From contig NC_089274.1 in assembly GCF_963678975.1 (NCBI RefSeq), positions 2,778,001 through 2,842,000 of the forward strand: a DNA stretch of 64,000 bases, in the 5' to 3' direction. Source of the DNA: Dysidea avara (taxonomy: Eukaryota > Porifera > Demospongiae > Dictyoceratida > Dysideidae). This document shows, in pieces, positions 50,917 through 60,720 of the stretch. The notes under the pieces were generated by a model, which did no database searches, was not told the origin of the DNA, and saw nothing but the letters and a program-made list of their open reading frames with translations. The position numbers and the translations under genes were made by a program. The first letter of the stretch is position 1; each line of letters starts with the position of its first letter.

Positions 50917-51096
50917 TGTCAGGAATTGACAGTAGTTAGTTATAGTGACTGTTAGTAGTTATTATTGTTATGATGTAATGTATCACGTGCGTACAGTTAG
51001 AGTCAATATGGCGTCACAGTAGTATCCACAAGCGTCGGCTTGATCTCACTGCTTGTCCGCTGTCGAGCCTTATACTCATTGCCGCCCCCCTCTACA
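50917..51096 (+). repeat. 3' LTR of the BEL/Pao element
   Basis: 180 bp, nearly identical to the 5' LTR. Preceded by the purine-leaning stretch GGTGGCCTGGGGTA, which would serve as plus-strand primer region. Confidence 0.92.
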
Positions 51097-51170
51097 GATC
51101 GCAGGACCTGATCGCAACAATTGTCAATGCATTCATCGTCCATTCAATTGCTGGTCGCTGTAAAGCTTTA

Positions 51171-51664
51171 CAAGGGGGTGTCATGTCGGCTCACGCTGTA
51201 GGTAGATCTGCGACCGCGGTCAAAGTCTTGACCGGGGAAAATTTCACCTTGACCCTTGACTTGCAGCGTTTATCGTCTTTGACCTGTGACTTGAGCGTTT
51301 CTTGTCGAACTTTTAACCTACACTTATTTCTCTATTTTCCTATACGCACTTGCGCTTGTAACCTAGTATAATACTTTCTTAGAGCGTGATACCAGCAACT
51401 GGGAGAGAAAAATCATTATAATTACGGCGAAATACCTGTTGGAACTTAAAAACATCTTAGAGATCCTTACTTCTTGTGAGTTACGTATAATCCCGTAAAC
51501 TTGATAATAGCTACGTACAGTTTTCGATTGTGGGTTTCGAACCTTCCGTGTCGTCTTGACCCTTGACCCACTGTAAGAGCTATTTAGTGGCCTTGACCGT
51601 TGACTTAGAGTTTGACCGCGGTCGCAGATCTACCTACCACAAGAGCCTGAGTGACACCCCCTTG
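51171..51664. mobile_element. MITE with AAGGGGGTGTCA ends
   Basis: Left AAGGGGGTGTCA, then GTAGGTAGATCTGCGACC and GCGGTCAA; right is the reverse complement (GGTCGCAGATCTACC, TGACACCCCCTT). Complementarity extends about 55 bp with mismatches. Interior is rich in TTGACC words. No coding capacity; target duplication not clear. Confidence 0.78.
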
Positions 51665-51692
51665 ACAATTTCAAACTGGAGTAAGCTCAAGG

Positions 51693-52069
51693 CAGCGGCG
51701 GAGGAAGTAGTTGATATGAGGGGGGCTGGGCTGACCCAGACTTATTAGTTTGGTAAGGTGAGACCAAAAAAAAAAAAAAAGGTCACAACCAACTGACAAG
51801 AGCTTCCACCTCACTAGCTACCATTTCTAGCTGATAAACTACATAAAAATCCTTACATATAGCTTACTTATAGCTCGCTACACACTTACTACTTTATTAG
51901 AGTGACTGCTCTATTAGAGTATCTCGATCTTTATCACGGTTTTCAGCCCCACTCCAAGAAAGATAATTTCGGTGTGATATCATTCTGAGGGGTGCTAAGC
52001 CCCCCTCAGCAGACCGAGGGGGGCTTCAACCCTCTAGCCCCCCCCCCCCCCTTTCCGCCGCCTATGGCT
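51693..52069. mobile_element. GGCGGAGGAAG-type MITE with the dispersed motif
   Basis: Starts GGCAGCGGCGGAGGAAG and ends in a C-run then TTTCCGCCGCC. Contains an A-run followed by GGTCACAACC (51768) and two copies of the motif (51891-51930). Same part order as the elements at 41069 and 52799. Confidence 0.7.
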
Positions 52070-52391
52070 CAAGGGGTCCGCAACTCCGAAAAATCCGTTA
52101 CGAGATTTCAAATCTTTGTGATTTTTCAAGATTTCAGAGCATTTGAAATCTTAGATATCCGGAATAATGGCATCACGTGATACGTAGTATACGGGAATAC
52201 GCGGAATTCTTTTTTGAGTTCTCTGCAAACTTGTGGGGATGCTGGACGTAGCATACGTGATGCTGCAAATACGGAAGTATACTGGAAATACACGAAACTT
52301 TACAACAATTTTCAGAGATTTCAAAAAGAGCGATTTCAACAAGATTTCAAAGAGAGCTGTACAAGATTTCAAAGGAGTTGCAGACCCCTTG
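52070..52391. mobile_element. MITE with CAAGGGGTCYGCAACTCC ends
   Basis: Left CAAGGGGTCCGCAACTCC and right GGAGTTGCAGACCCCTTG are reverse complements with one mismatch. Subterminal AGATTTCAAATC and GATTTCAAAG words repeat on both sides. It abuts the previous element directly. Confidence 0.78.
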
Positions 52392-52798
52392 GGTAAACTA
52401 TAAAGTAGAAGAGAGCGGAAGCGTTTTAGGTACTAGCTACTAACTCAGTTTTTGATTTAATTGTTTAACTGTTATTTGTATGTTCTAATCTTATTTTCTT
52501 TATATCTTCTGTCAAAAAAATAAAAAAAATAAAAAACTAACTTGAAAGTACTACGTTAATTGCAGTTTTCGCGGAAACCCCAAATAAACTTGACTTCACC
52601 TAGGAATTGTGCTTACGTGATTTGGTGCGCGTTGGGCGAGCTCTCTTTGGTGCAGCAGCTTCCTTTTGCCGTGGCATGGTTTTCTAAGGTGGTTTATGTT
52701 GTTGCTGTGGCGCTCTTTTCAGGTACCAGACGTCGAGTTGGGCATTAATTGAAGATACGTCGCTCTAAGCGACGTACAGCGGCTTCCACTACGCTCCC
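52392..52798. other. Spacer, no gene seen
   Basis: Contains an A-rich AAAAAAATAAAAAAAATAAA stretch near 52515 that could be the tail of an old retroelement. A short plus-strand frame at 52560-52748 is unsupported. Confidence 0.3.
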
Positions 52799-52919
52799 AG
52801 GGGCGGATCCAGACTTTTAAAAAGGGGGGTTCCACTTTGGAATTGCAACTTCAGCCTAGCTGTAAGTTGAAGACAAAAAAAAAAGGTCATCACCTATTGA
52901 CAATAGCTGCCCCTCACCA

Positions 52920-53182
52920 TAGTCTCGTGCCCAGACCCCACCCACTGCGTTGAATGGGTCTGGTGACATTTGCAGGAGTTTTGGGCCCTACGCCATTTTT
53001 CTTTTCTGACCAATCGGACGCCTTGATTCAGGTACAACGCGATTTGATAGGCTGGAACTAGGAAAATGGCCGACTATAGCTATGGATACAAATGCGTAAA
53101 CAATATGGCGTCGGGCCCAAAAACATTGCGTAAGTCACCAGACCCTATTCAACGCAGTGGGGGGAGTCTGGGCACGAGACTA
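52920..53182. mobile_element. MITE TAGTCTCGTGCCCAGAC, 10-bp target duplication
   Basis: Perfect outer inverted repeats TAGTCTCGTGCCCAGAC (left) and GTCTGGGCACGAGACTA (right). Flanks are the 10-bp direct repeat CCCCTCACCA at 52910-52919 and 53183-53192. A 9-11-bp duplication suggests a Mutator-like source. Confidence 0.85.
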
Positions 53183-53192
53183 CCCCTCACCA

Positions 53193-53736
53193 TAGATGCC
53201 CTCACCAACTTACCATCATTAGAATACTGCTCGACCATCTGGGACCCCTATCATCACACTAGTATTAGTAAACTAGAAATGATTCAACACCGCGCTGCTC
53301 GTTTCGTTTTGAACAAACCCTGGCACAGATCTAACCAAAACCATGATAGCATCACAGACATGTTAACCAGTCTTGAATGGCCTACACTTCAAAACAGAAG
53401 AACAATTGCTAGACTCACCTTCCTATTCAAGATTGTCAGGAACTTACTAGCAATACCTGATCATTGCTTACCGTTACCAACTCCAGTGTCCTCCACCCGT
53501 GCTCAACATCCTCTCAAGCTAACTCAATTGCAAACAAGAGTTGATGTGTACAAATACTCCTTCCTCCCTCGAACAATTATTCAATGGAACTCCCTTCAAA
53601 TTCCTAACATCGACACAATAGATCTTGAAACATTTAAGAACGCTGTAAGTAGCTAATATAATATAATGCGTGATTGTAATGCTCATTAGCGTGTTGCCCC
53701 TAGTGGGCTTTGCTAATTAACAATAATAATAACTAT
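53193..53736 (+). pseudogene. L2/CR1-like reverse transcriptase C-terminal fragment
   Basis: Reads LPSLEYCSTIWDPYHHTSIS, then MIQHRAARFVLN and SLEWPTLQNRRTIARL, ending at a stop near 53656 and an (AAT)n tail at about 53722. These words are the conserved C-terminal end of L2-type LINE reverse transcriptases. 5'-truncated and inactive. Confidence 0.75.
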
Positions 53737-54021
53737 ATTTCCTATTATAACTGTATACATAGCTTGCTACACTGCTCCTAAAAAGGCTATTATGACTGCT
53801 CTTAGAGTATATCGATTTGACTGCTCTATTAGAGTATCTCGAGTAAGAGAGGCTCCTTCAAAAGGGGGATTCCATGGAACCCTTTGAAACCCCCTGGCTC
53901 CGTGATGAGGCTGCCGTGAACGACTCTTGGAAGCTGTGGTGTTCATGTCAGCAGCCTGATGATGGCAGATTTATGATTTGTTGTGATTCTAAAGAACCAA
54001 ACTGTAAGATCTGCGTGGTAT

Positions 54022-54794
54022 CAAGTTGCATATCTCAGTCTTGTTCGGCCTACATTAGAATATTCCAGCGCTGTACGGGACCCCTATCAAGCAGTTTACA
54101 TTACCAACATTGAGAAGATCCAAAGAAGGGCTGCCCGTTGGGTGTTAAATGACTACAGTAGATACAGCAGTGTAACATCAATGCTTCAACAATTGCAATG
54201 GCCCACCTTGGAAGAGAGACACAAGAAGGCTAGACTATCTCTGCTCTACAAAGCTAACAATAACCTTATTGCACTTCAAGTATACTACCAAACACGTCCT
54301 ACTCAAACAAGACTTCATCACCAACCTTCCTTTATACATCCATTTACCAGAACATCTTCATATATGAACAGTTTCTTCCCCAAACAATTAAGGAATGGAA
54401 TGCATTACCTCCAGTGACAGTACACAGTAAAAACTAACTAGTGAAGGTCACTACTAAATGTAGTGAACGTCACTACTAATGTCTGCTACAATACTCACTA
54501 TTTTTGTGTAGTGACGTTTACTATTTTTGTAGTGAACGTCACTACCATTAGTGATGTTCACTACAAAAAGGTAGTGAAAGTCACTACAAAAGTAGTGAAC
54601 GTCACTACACAAAAATAGTGAGTATTGTGGCAGAAATTAGTAGTGAAATTCACTACTAATTTTTTACAGTGTAGTTCATTAATTATATTTCAATCTAGCA
54701 TCTAATTAACTAATCTAATTGTAAATTATTTCTTTTTTTCCTGGGTGTATCAGCAGTACTGCCTACCCAGTTTGATAATAAATAAATAAATAAA
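54022..54794 (+). mobile_element. L2-like LINE inserted in the PHD finger
   Basis: Begins after TGGTATCA and ends in tandem AATA units (54776-54793). Encodes YLSLVRPTLEYSSAVRDPYQ, then KIQRRAARWVLNDYSRYSSV and QLQWPTLEERHKKARLSLLY, the C-terminal end of an L2/CR1 reverse transcriptase. Only the tetramer ATCA is shared at both edges. A MITE at 54422-54673 interrupts the last codons. Confidence 0.75.
54422..54673. mobile_element. Hairpin MITE with repeated GTAGTGAACGTCACTAC
   Basis: Terminal ACACAGTAAAAACTA and TTTTTTACAGTGT. The body is an almost continuous palindrome built from repeats of TAGTGAACGTCACTACT-like words; one arm mirrors the other around position 54547. Confidence 0.8.
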
Positions 54795-56848
54795 TCATGG
54801 GGATTGTGTTGGTATTACAAAATTTCGTGGAAAACGTATGGAGCATGATGCTATAGACTTTATCTGTCCTATGTGTTCTGATATTACCATTATGGAGACC
54901 AGTTCTAATATTGAACCAATGGAGCTACCACCATTTACAGTGATGTCTCCCCCCTCCTTTTTGTGGAACAACACTATTGAAGGTGTGGAATTTGTTAAAC
55001 GTGTCTATTGCTTATGATGAGGTTGTTCACTGGAGGCGCAACCTTTTTATGGAAAAGCTAGATGTGAATTTGTGCAGGAACTAGCTGTTTTGTTTCACTC
55101 CTATGGAGAGGGTTCTGCATTGGAGTGCATTGCCCTGAAGGCTGCCATGCTTCTTTGCACACTTCTTCTACAGAGGCCCTATTCCAATGCCTCTTCAAAG
55201 GACTTTATTTCCTCTCTGCAACAACGCCTCACTCTGTGGCATCAGAGCGACATTGACACTTTGTTATGTGAAGACTGCACCATCCAGCATCGACATCCAC
55301 CTATTGCCTCAAACCATAACTTTGACCGTGCTTTATTTCTCATATGTTTAAGGGTAATGTGCATGCGGCTTTGGCTCTGTTGGATGATGTGGAACATGCT
55401 GGTGCTCCACTCCACCTGAGGGATTCTGTTTCACCTGATAAGCCCTCATGGACAGTATTTGATGAACTTCAGAAAAAGCATCCTCCTGGGCAGCCAGTCA
55501 GGAAGGAAGCTCTGTTATCTCCATCCACCCGAGTTTCACTCAGTTATTTTTGATGCCTTGGATAGTGCTACAATCTGTCGTGCTGCCCTCTGTACTAGAG
55601 GTGCTGCTGGTCCGTTTGGTGTTGGTGCCTTCCGCTGGAGACGACTTTGTACTTCATTCCCACCAGCGTCAGATGATTTGTGTCCTAGTCTTGCTTGGTT
55701 GCCAGGTGTCTGTGTACTGATGTTGTTGATCCCAATGGAGCTTCTGCTTTGGTGGCCTGTCGCTAGGTGTTCGTCCTATAGGTGTGGGTGAAGTAGTTAG
55801 GAGAATTATTGGCAAGGCTGTGTTAACTATTCTTAAGATGGAGATTTTGGAAGCTGCTGGTCCACTTCAGCTTTGTGCAGGGCAGGATGTGGGATGTGAG
55901 GCTGTTGTACATGCTATGCGCCATGTTTTTAGTGAGGATAATACAGAGGCTGTGTTGTTGGTTGATGCTAGCAATGCTTTCAATAGTTTGAATCATCAGG
56001 TAGCCCTTCACAACTTATAATACTTGTGTCCATCTTTAGCTACTATCCTCTTGAATACTTATCGTAATGATGTTTTTTTATTTATTGATGGTCACCAAAT
56101 GCTGTCGTCAGAGGGTACCACTCAGGGAGATCCACTTGCCATGGCAATGTATGCCACCAGTGTGTTGCCATTGATTAATGCTGTACGTGAATGTAATGTC
56201 CGACAAACATGGTTTGCAGATGATGCCACGGCAGGTGGGTCTCTAATTGGTTTGCATAGTTGGTGGTCCAGACTTGCTTCCCTAGGACCAGCTTATGGCT
56301 ATTTTGTGAATGCTGCTAAGACGTGGCTGATTGTTAAAGGCAGAGAGTTTGTCAACTGCTGAAGCAGTTTTTGCTGGCTGTGGTGTAAATATCACTATAG
56401 AAGGTAGGCGTCATTTAGGTGTTGCTATTGGCTCCAGATCATTTATTGTGCAGTACATGCATGAGAAGGTGGACTATTGGGTGTCTTGTGTCTGACAGTT
56501 GAGTAGGATTGCTATGGTTCAGCCTCATGTTGCCTACTGTGCTTTTACGCATGGTCTCATTGGAAAGTGGACTTATTTTCTTCATACTGTTCCTGATATT
56601 TCTGATTTACTTGAGCCTCTTGGAGCTACAATCACTAGTGAGTTTATTCCAGTGATTACATAATTACTGGATGATCTGTAGATGAATTGGAAGAAAGTTG
56701 TTTACTCTTCCTGTGTGATTGGGAGGACTTGGCTTGGTTGATCCATCAGCAGTTGCTTGCCCTGAGTTTAATGCATCTGAATCAGTTACTTCTGCTTTGA
56801 CCACTCAGATTATTCAACAACAGTATAATTTCAATGCAACTGTTTTTT

Positions 56849-57272
56849 AGGGACCCGCCGATTATGCTGGCATAATTATGAGCATAATAGGTGTCTGAAA
56901 GCATTGAGCATAATGCTAGCATAATAGGTAGAATATTTGTGTAATAGTATAGCTATCACAGAAAGATCGATATACTCTAATAGAACAGTCAGTAACTCTA
57001 ATAGAACAATCACATAGCTGACTGTTCTATTAGAGTATATCGATCTTTTCTGTGATATGCATTTTGACAAGTAAGTTTGTGTTTCAGCCACTTATTATTT
57101 ATCCATAAATTGGAAATTATTAGCAGAGCATGAGAACTGAGGCATAAATAATTGGGCATAATTTGAGCATAATGGGTAAGTATTGAGCATAAATTTAAGC
57201 ATAATAGGTAAATTTTTGAGCAGTGCAGCATAGCATAATAGGTAAAATTATGAGCATAATCGGCGGGTCTCT
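56849..57272. mobile_element. MITE with AGGGACCCGCCGATTATGCT ends
   Basis: Left AGGGACCCGCCGATTATGCT and right AGCATAATCGGCGGGTCTCT, reverse complements with one mismatch, flanked by the 10-bp direct repeat ACTGTTTTTT (56839-56848 and 57273-57282). The interior is made of repeated GAGCATAATAGGTA words. At its centre is an inverted pair of the dispersed motif (56957-57055). Confidence 0.88.
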
Positions 57273-57283
57273 ACTGTTTTTTC

Positions 57284-59805
57284 GGTGGGGACTATTCTAC
57301 GGAACGGAACGGAACGGAACGGAACGGAATGATGGACTAAACTGCGGAACGGAATGCTTTCTCAGATTGAAGCTTGCAGCTTACCATTGCTGTACAAGTT
57401 ATCAGTGGCACTTCCAGCAGGTAATCAAACGTACCACAAAAAAGATAAAACGAATTTATGGATCGATTGTGGGTTCTTGTTGGTTGTCATTAGTAACGAA
57501 GTACTAATTGTGGGAATAGCTGACTCAGTGTGTTCATCTTCGGATATATCAAGTAGGGAACTTAATGTATGACTTTTTTACTAGTATGTGAGTTATTTTT
57601 ACTTACTTGACTTTAGAATGTACAGTCTGAGGCCCAGCCTTTCTAATCGGCATAAATCAGTATGTGTATAGCTACACTACAAAGGAAACAAGTATGGTGA
57701 CAAGCTTCAGTCTAAGCAGAATCTAAAGGAATTTTGTGCAGTGTGTGAGGAGCAAACATTCAGATACCTCAAGGAGGCTATATTGTGTGAACGTCAATGA
57801 TTCATTAACAGAGTAGTGGACTATTGTCAGATATCTCAGCCTGAGTACTGAGTTGAATTCTGGATGGGGTCTATTTTACAGAATGGAATGCTTTCTGAAT
57901 CAACTTGCAGCTTGGCTAGCTGCTATCATTGCTGAAATTGCATTTTATCAGTGGAACCTCCAGGAAAATGGAATAGGATAATTATAAAACATTAATTAAG
58001 TGATTGTTTAGGTAATCATGACTTTATTCAGTCTAATAAACAGATTATATGGTTGATTGAGTGAGGTATCACTTTCAGAATGTTCAGACGACCAGTGATG
58101 AGATGCATGGATTCATCAAATTTTTGTTGTGGTTGGAGGCATTAAATATCCAAAAGCAAACTGACTGTATAATATTAATTCACTTTCTTTATATTCTCAA
58201 TTTTGAGCCTGTATACAAATAATTGAATTTTCCTTGTCAATAGAAATCCTAGAATAAGATGGGAGAGAAACTTATCTTTGTTTACCTATACTGTACAACC
58301 AAGAGTTCGTAATACTGATTTGTATGGGGGAGAGTGTCTAACTCTCAGTATGGCCTGTACAAACACCCTGCGTAAAGTTCACCTTTCATCAAATCAACAC
58401 CTTTACTGGGGGATAGAAAACTGTTGATTAGTGTTGCTGAAGAAGGTAAAGCCTTTGTTCTGAAATAAGGCCGAGGTGTTACTTTAAGCAGGGTGTTTGG
58501 TGAATGCATTCAAGTTAGACACTCTCCACCTTATTATGAACTCTTGGTACAACTTCAAAGGAAAATGAAGAAAACATACAGATGAATCAATAAAATCACT
58601 ACAGTAAGGTGAATTACAGACTAGTGAGATCTTGGTTAATTAATGACAGTGGTTGGAGATTAAGTGTGGTAGCTTTTTGTTCTTGAATATGTTGCTAAGT
58701 GGAAGTACAAATCAAAATGGGATATCAATTTCATTATGAAAAATTTGTATACATAAATAATCTAGCATTACTATTTCATTTGTCCTCCACTTAAACATGC
58801 TACAACAGTACTAGTGTCAGTACATTGGCAGTGAGTCTACCTTGAAATCTCAACTCTAGAGTAGATCCAACACAGGACAGCCCGCACTGTAACAAATACA
58901 TGTGATCCCATTGTAATTTCATGGACCAGCTGGACTGGGAATCACTTGAAAATAGACGAACAAATTTAGCCTGTTTTTTTTTGAAGTGAAGCATGTGAAA
59001 TGTTACACTTAAGAAATCCTAGGATTCTTAGGTGGCATGTAATTAATGTGAGTGTTCCATTTCAGGTCTGACTAGATACATTGAAATTACACACACATCC
59101 TGGTCCAAATCACGTTTGCCTGGTGGCTACGGGCATGGTTTCACATGCGGCTTATAATAGAGATTTGGCTGATCTTGGAGTTTTGGCATTTAGCCTAATT
59201 CAAGGCTAGCAGTCAGACACATCCTTGAATTGTGCAACAGATAAAATCAGCTCACTATTGAATACGGCATTAGTCCATTGCACCAGCTGTTAAGATATAA
59301 ATAACTCCATGCATACACTTCAGTGATGTTTGCAGAATATACCCTCCTTGCGGTCTGCCAAAATATTTGCTCCTCACACACTGCACAAAATTCTTCAAGT
59401 TTTAATTCAGCTGGCTCTTTCCTGTTACCAGTATCTTCCTGCTTGCTTTATTTATACACTGACTTATGGCTTGAAAGACCGGCCCAGACTGTTTTCTAAA
59501 GTCTAAATAAGAAAAACAGCTCACATAAAGTTCCCTTCCGTATGGATGAACATCACTGATACAGCTCATCCCACAATAATACTTCGTTACTAATGACAAC
59601 CAACAAAAACCCACAATCGATCCGTTAATTCTTTTTATCTTATGTTTAATCTGGTTTAATCACCCACTGGAGATGCCACTGCTAACTTATAAGGGAATGG
59701 TAAGTTGCAAGCTTCAATTTGAGAAAGCGTTCCGTTCCGTGGTTTAGTCCATCATTCCGTTCCGTTCCGTTCCGTTCCGTTCCGTTCCGTAGAATAGTCC
59801 CCACC
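57284..59805. mobile_element. 2.5 kb long-inverted-repeat DNA transposon
   Basis: Termini GGTGGGGACTATTC and GAATAGTCCCCACC, followed inward by tandem GGAAC/GTTCC pentamers. The arms stay similar for about 290 bp or more. An 8-bp target duplication GTTTTTTC lies at 57276-57283 and 59806-59813. Near both inner arm ends a frame reads EFCAVCEEQ (57737-57763 plus; about 59360-59390 minus), suggesting even longer arms or duplicated coding ends. No intact transposase. The superfamily is uncertain (8-bp duplication fits hAT or P-like). Confidence 0.82.
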
Positions 59806-60720
59806 GTTTTTTCTGATCAATGTCATGCTAAGGTTGACATCATTGCTTTAAGACAACAGCGGCAGGCATCCTTAGTTTCTCAGATAACTCCATTATTGCC
59901 AGCTAATCTTCAACGGATTCTAACCTTGTCCAGTGAGAAATGAGCTTCGTCCTGGCTTTCTGTTCTCCCAATTGAAGAACACGGGTTTGCCCTACACAAG
60001 GGGGCTTTTTGTGATGCTTTGTGCCTTTGTTATGGATGGTTACCTTTTGGTCTTCCATCCAAATGTGTTTGTGGCAATGGATTTACTGTTGACCATGCTA
60101 TGAATTGTTCATCCGGTGGGTTCCCTACTATTAGACATAACGAACTTGGGGACTTCACTGCAACTGTTCTATCTGAGGTATGCCATGATGTTGCCATTGA
60201 ACCGGTATTACAGAGACTGACAGGTGAGAATCTTCAGTATGCAACAGCGAATGTTGATGTTGAGGCTCGTTTAGATGTTAGCACCCAAGGGTTTTGAGGT
60301 TGTCGACATCAAAGGGGATTTTTTGATGTAAGAGTGTTTAATCCAACTGTTTCCAGCTACCATGACACTGCTGTTGCTTCTCTCTATAGATGATTTGAGC
60401 GAGAGAAATAGAGAAGATATGAGCAAAGAGTTCGTGAGGTAGAAATGGGTTCATTCACCCCTTTTGTGTTTTTCACCTTTGGGGGAATAGGTAGTGTTGC
60501 TACTACTGTTTATAAGAGAATTGCTTCCCTACTCTCTGCAAAGAGGGAACAGCCCTATAGTTTGGTGATGTCTTGGCTGAAGTGCCCCATAAGTTTTTCC
60601 TTGCTGCGGTTTGCTATATCCTGCCTACGTGGAGCTAGATCCATCTGTGGCAGCCCAGTAGTGATTGGAGCACTTGACCTTACAACATCTGAAGGTCAGG
60701 TGCTTCCTTCACATTAGTCT

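Larger units (their letters stand above)
44949..51096 (+). mobile_element. BEL/Pao LTR retrotransposon, complete but inactive
   Basis: Two LTRs starting TGTCAGGAATTGAC and ending CTCTACA bracket a 6.1 kb body, flanked by the 5-bp target duplication GATCG (44944-44948 and 51097-51101). The LTRs differ at about six positions plus one inserted C over about 180 bp, so insertion was fairly recent but not current. Internal order is gag, aspartic protease, reverse transcriptase, RNase H, integrase. Several stops and frameshifts make it defective. Confidence 0.93.
52799..53895. mobile_element. GGGGCGGATCCAG-type element, invaded and truncated
   Basis: Left end GGGGCGGATCCAGACTT with G-run, then A-run and GGTCATCACC as in related copies. 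It is split by the MITE at 52920 and by LINE sequence to 53736. It resumes with two copies of the motif (53793-53842) and a GGGGGATTCCATGG...CCCCCTGGCTCCG end near 53905, where the PHD/RT retroelement takes over. Confidence 0.6.
53895..60717 (+). pseudogene. PHD-finger / reverse transcriptase retroelement in three pieces
   Basis: One ancestral coding sequence now lies at about 53895-54021, 54795-56848 and 59814-60717. Piece one has WCSCQQPDDGRFMICCDSK, the first half of a PHD finger; piece two starts with HGDCVGITKF and FICPMC, completing the C4HC3 pattern. Piece two continues with [51 protein letters not shown] and WFADDAT, the core reverse transcriptase motifs. Piece three has CVCGNGFTVDHAMNC (zinc-finger type), RHNELGDFTA, EVCHDVAIEP and FFDVRVFNP, matching a C-terminal endonuclease-like region, then SFTPFVFFTFGG and LLRFAISCLRGARS. 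Several frameshifts and stops show it is dead. The family is a non-LTR-type element common in early-branching animals; the clade name is not assigned. Confidence 0.82.

Noticed and set aside
51530..51550. GGGTTTCGAACCT resembling a tRNA T-arm
   Set aside because: No matching D-arm, anticodon stem or acceptor stem could be found around it.
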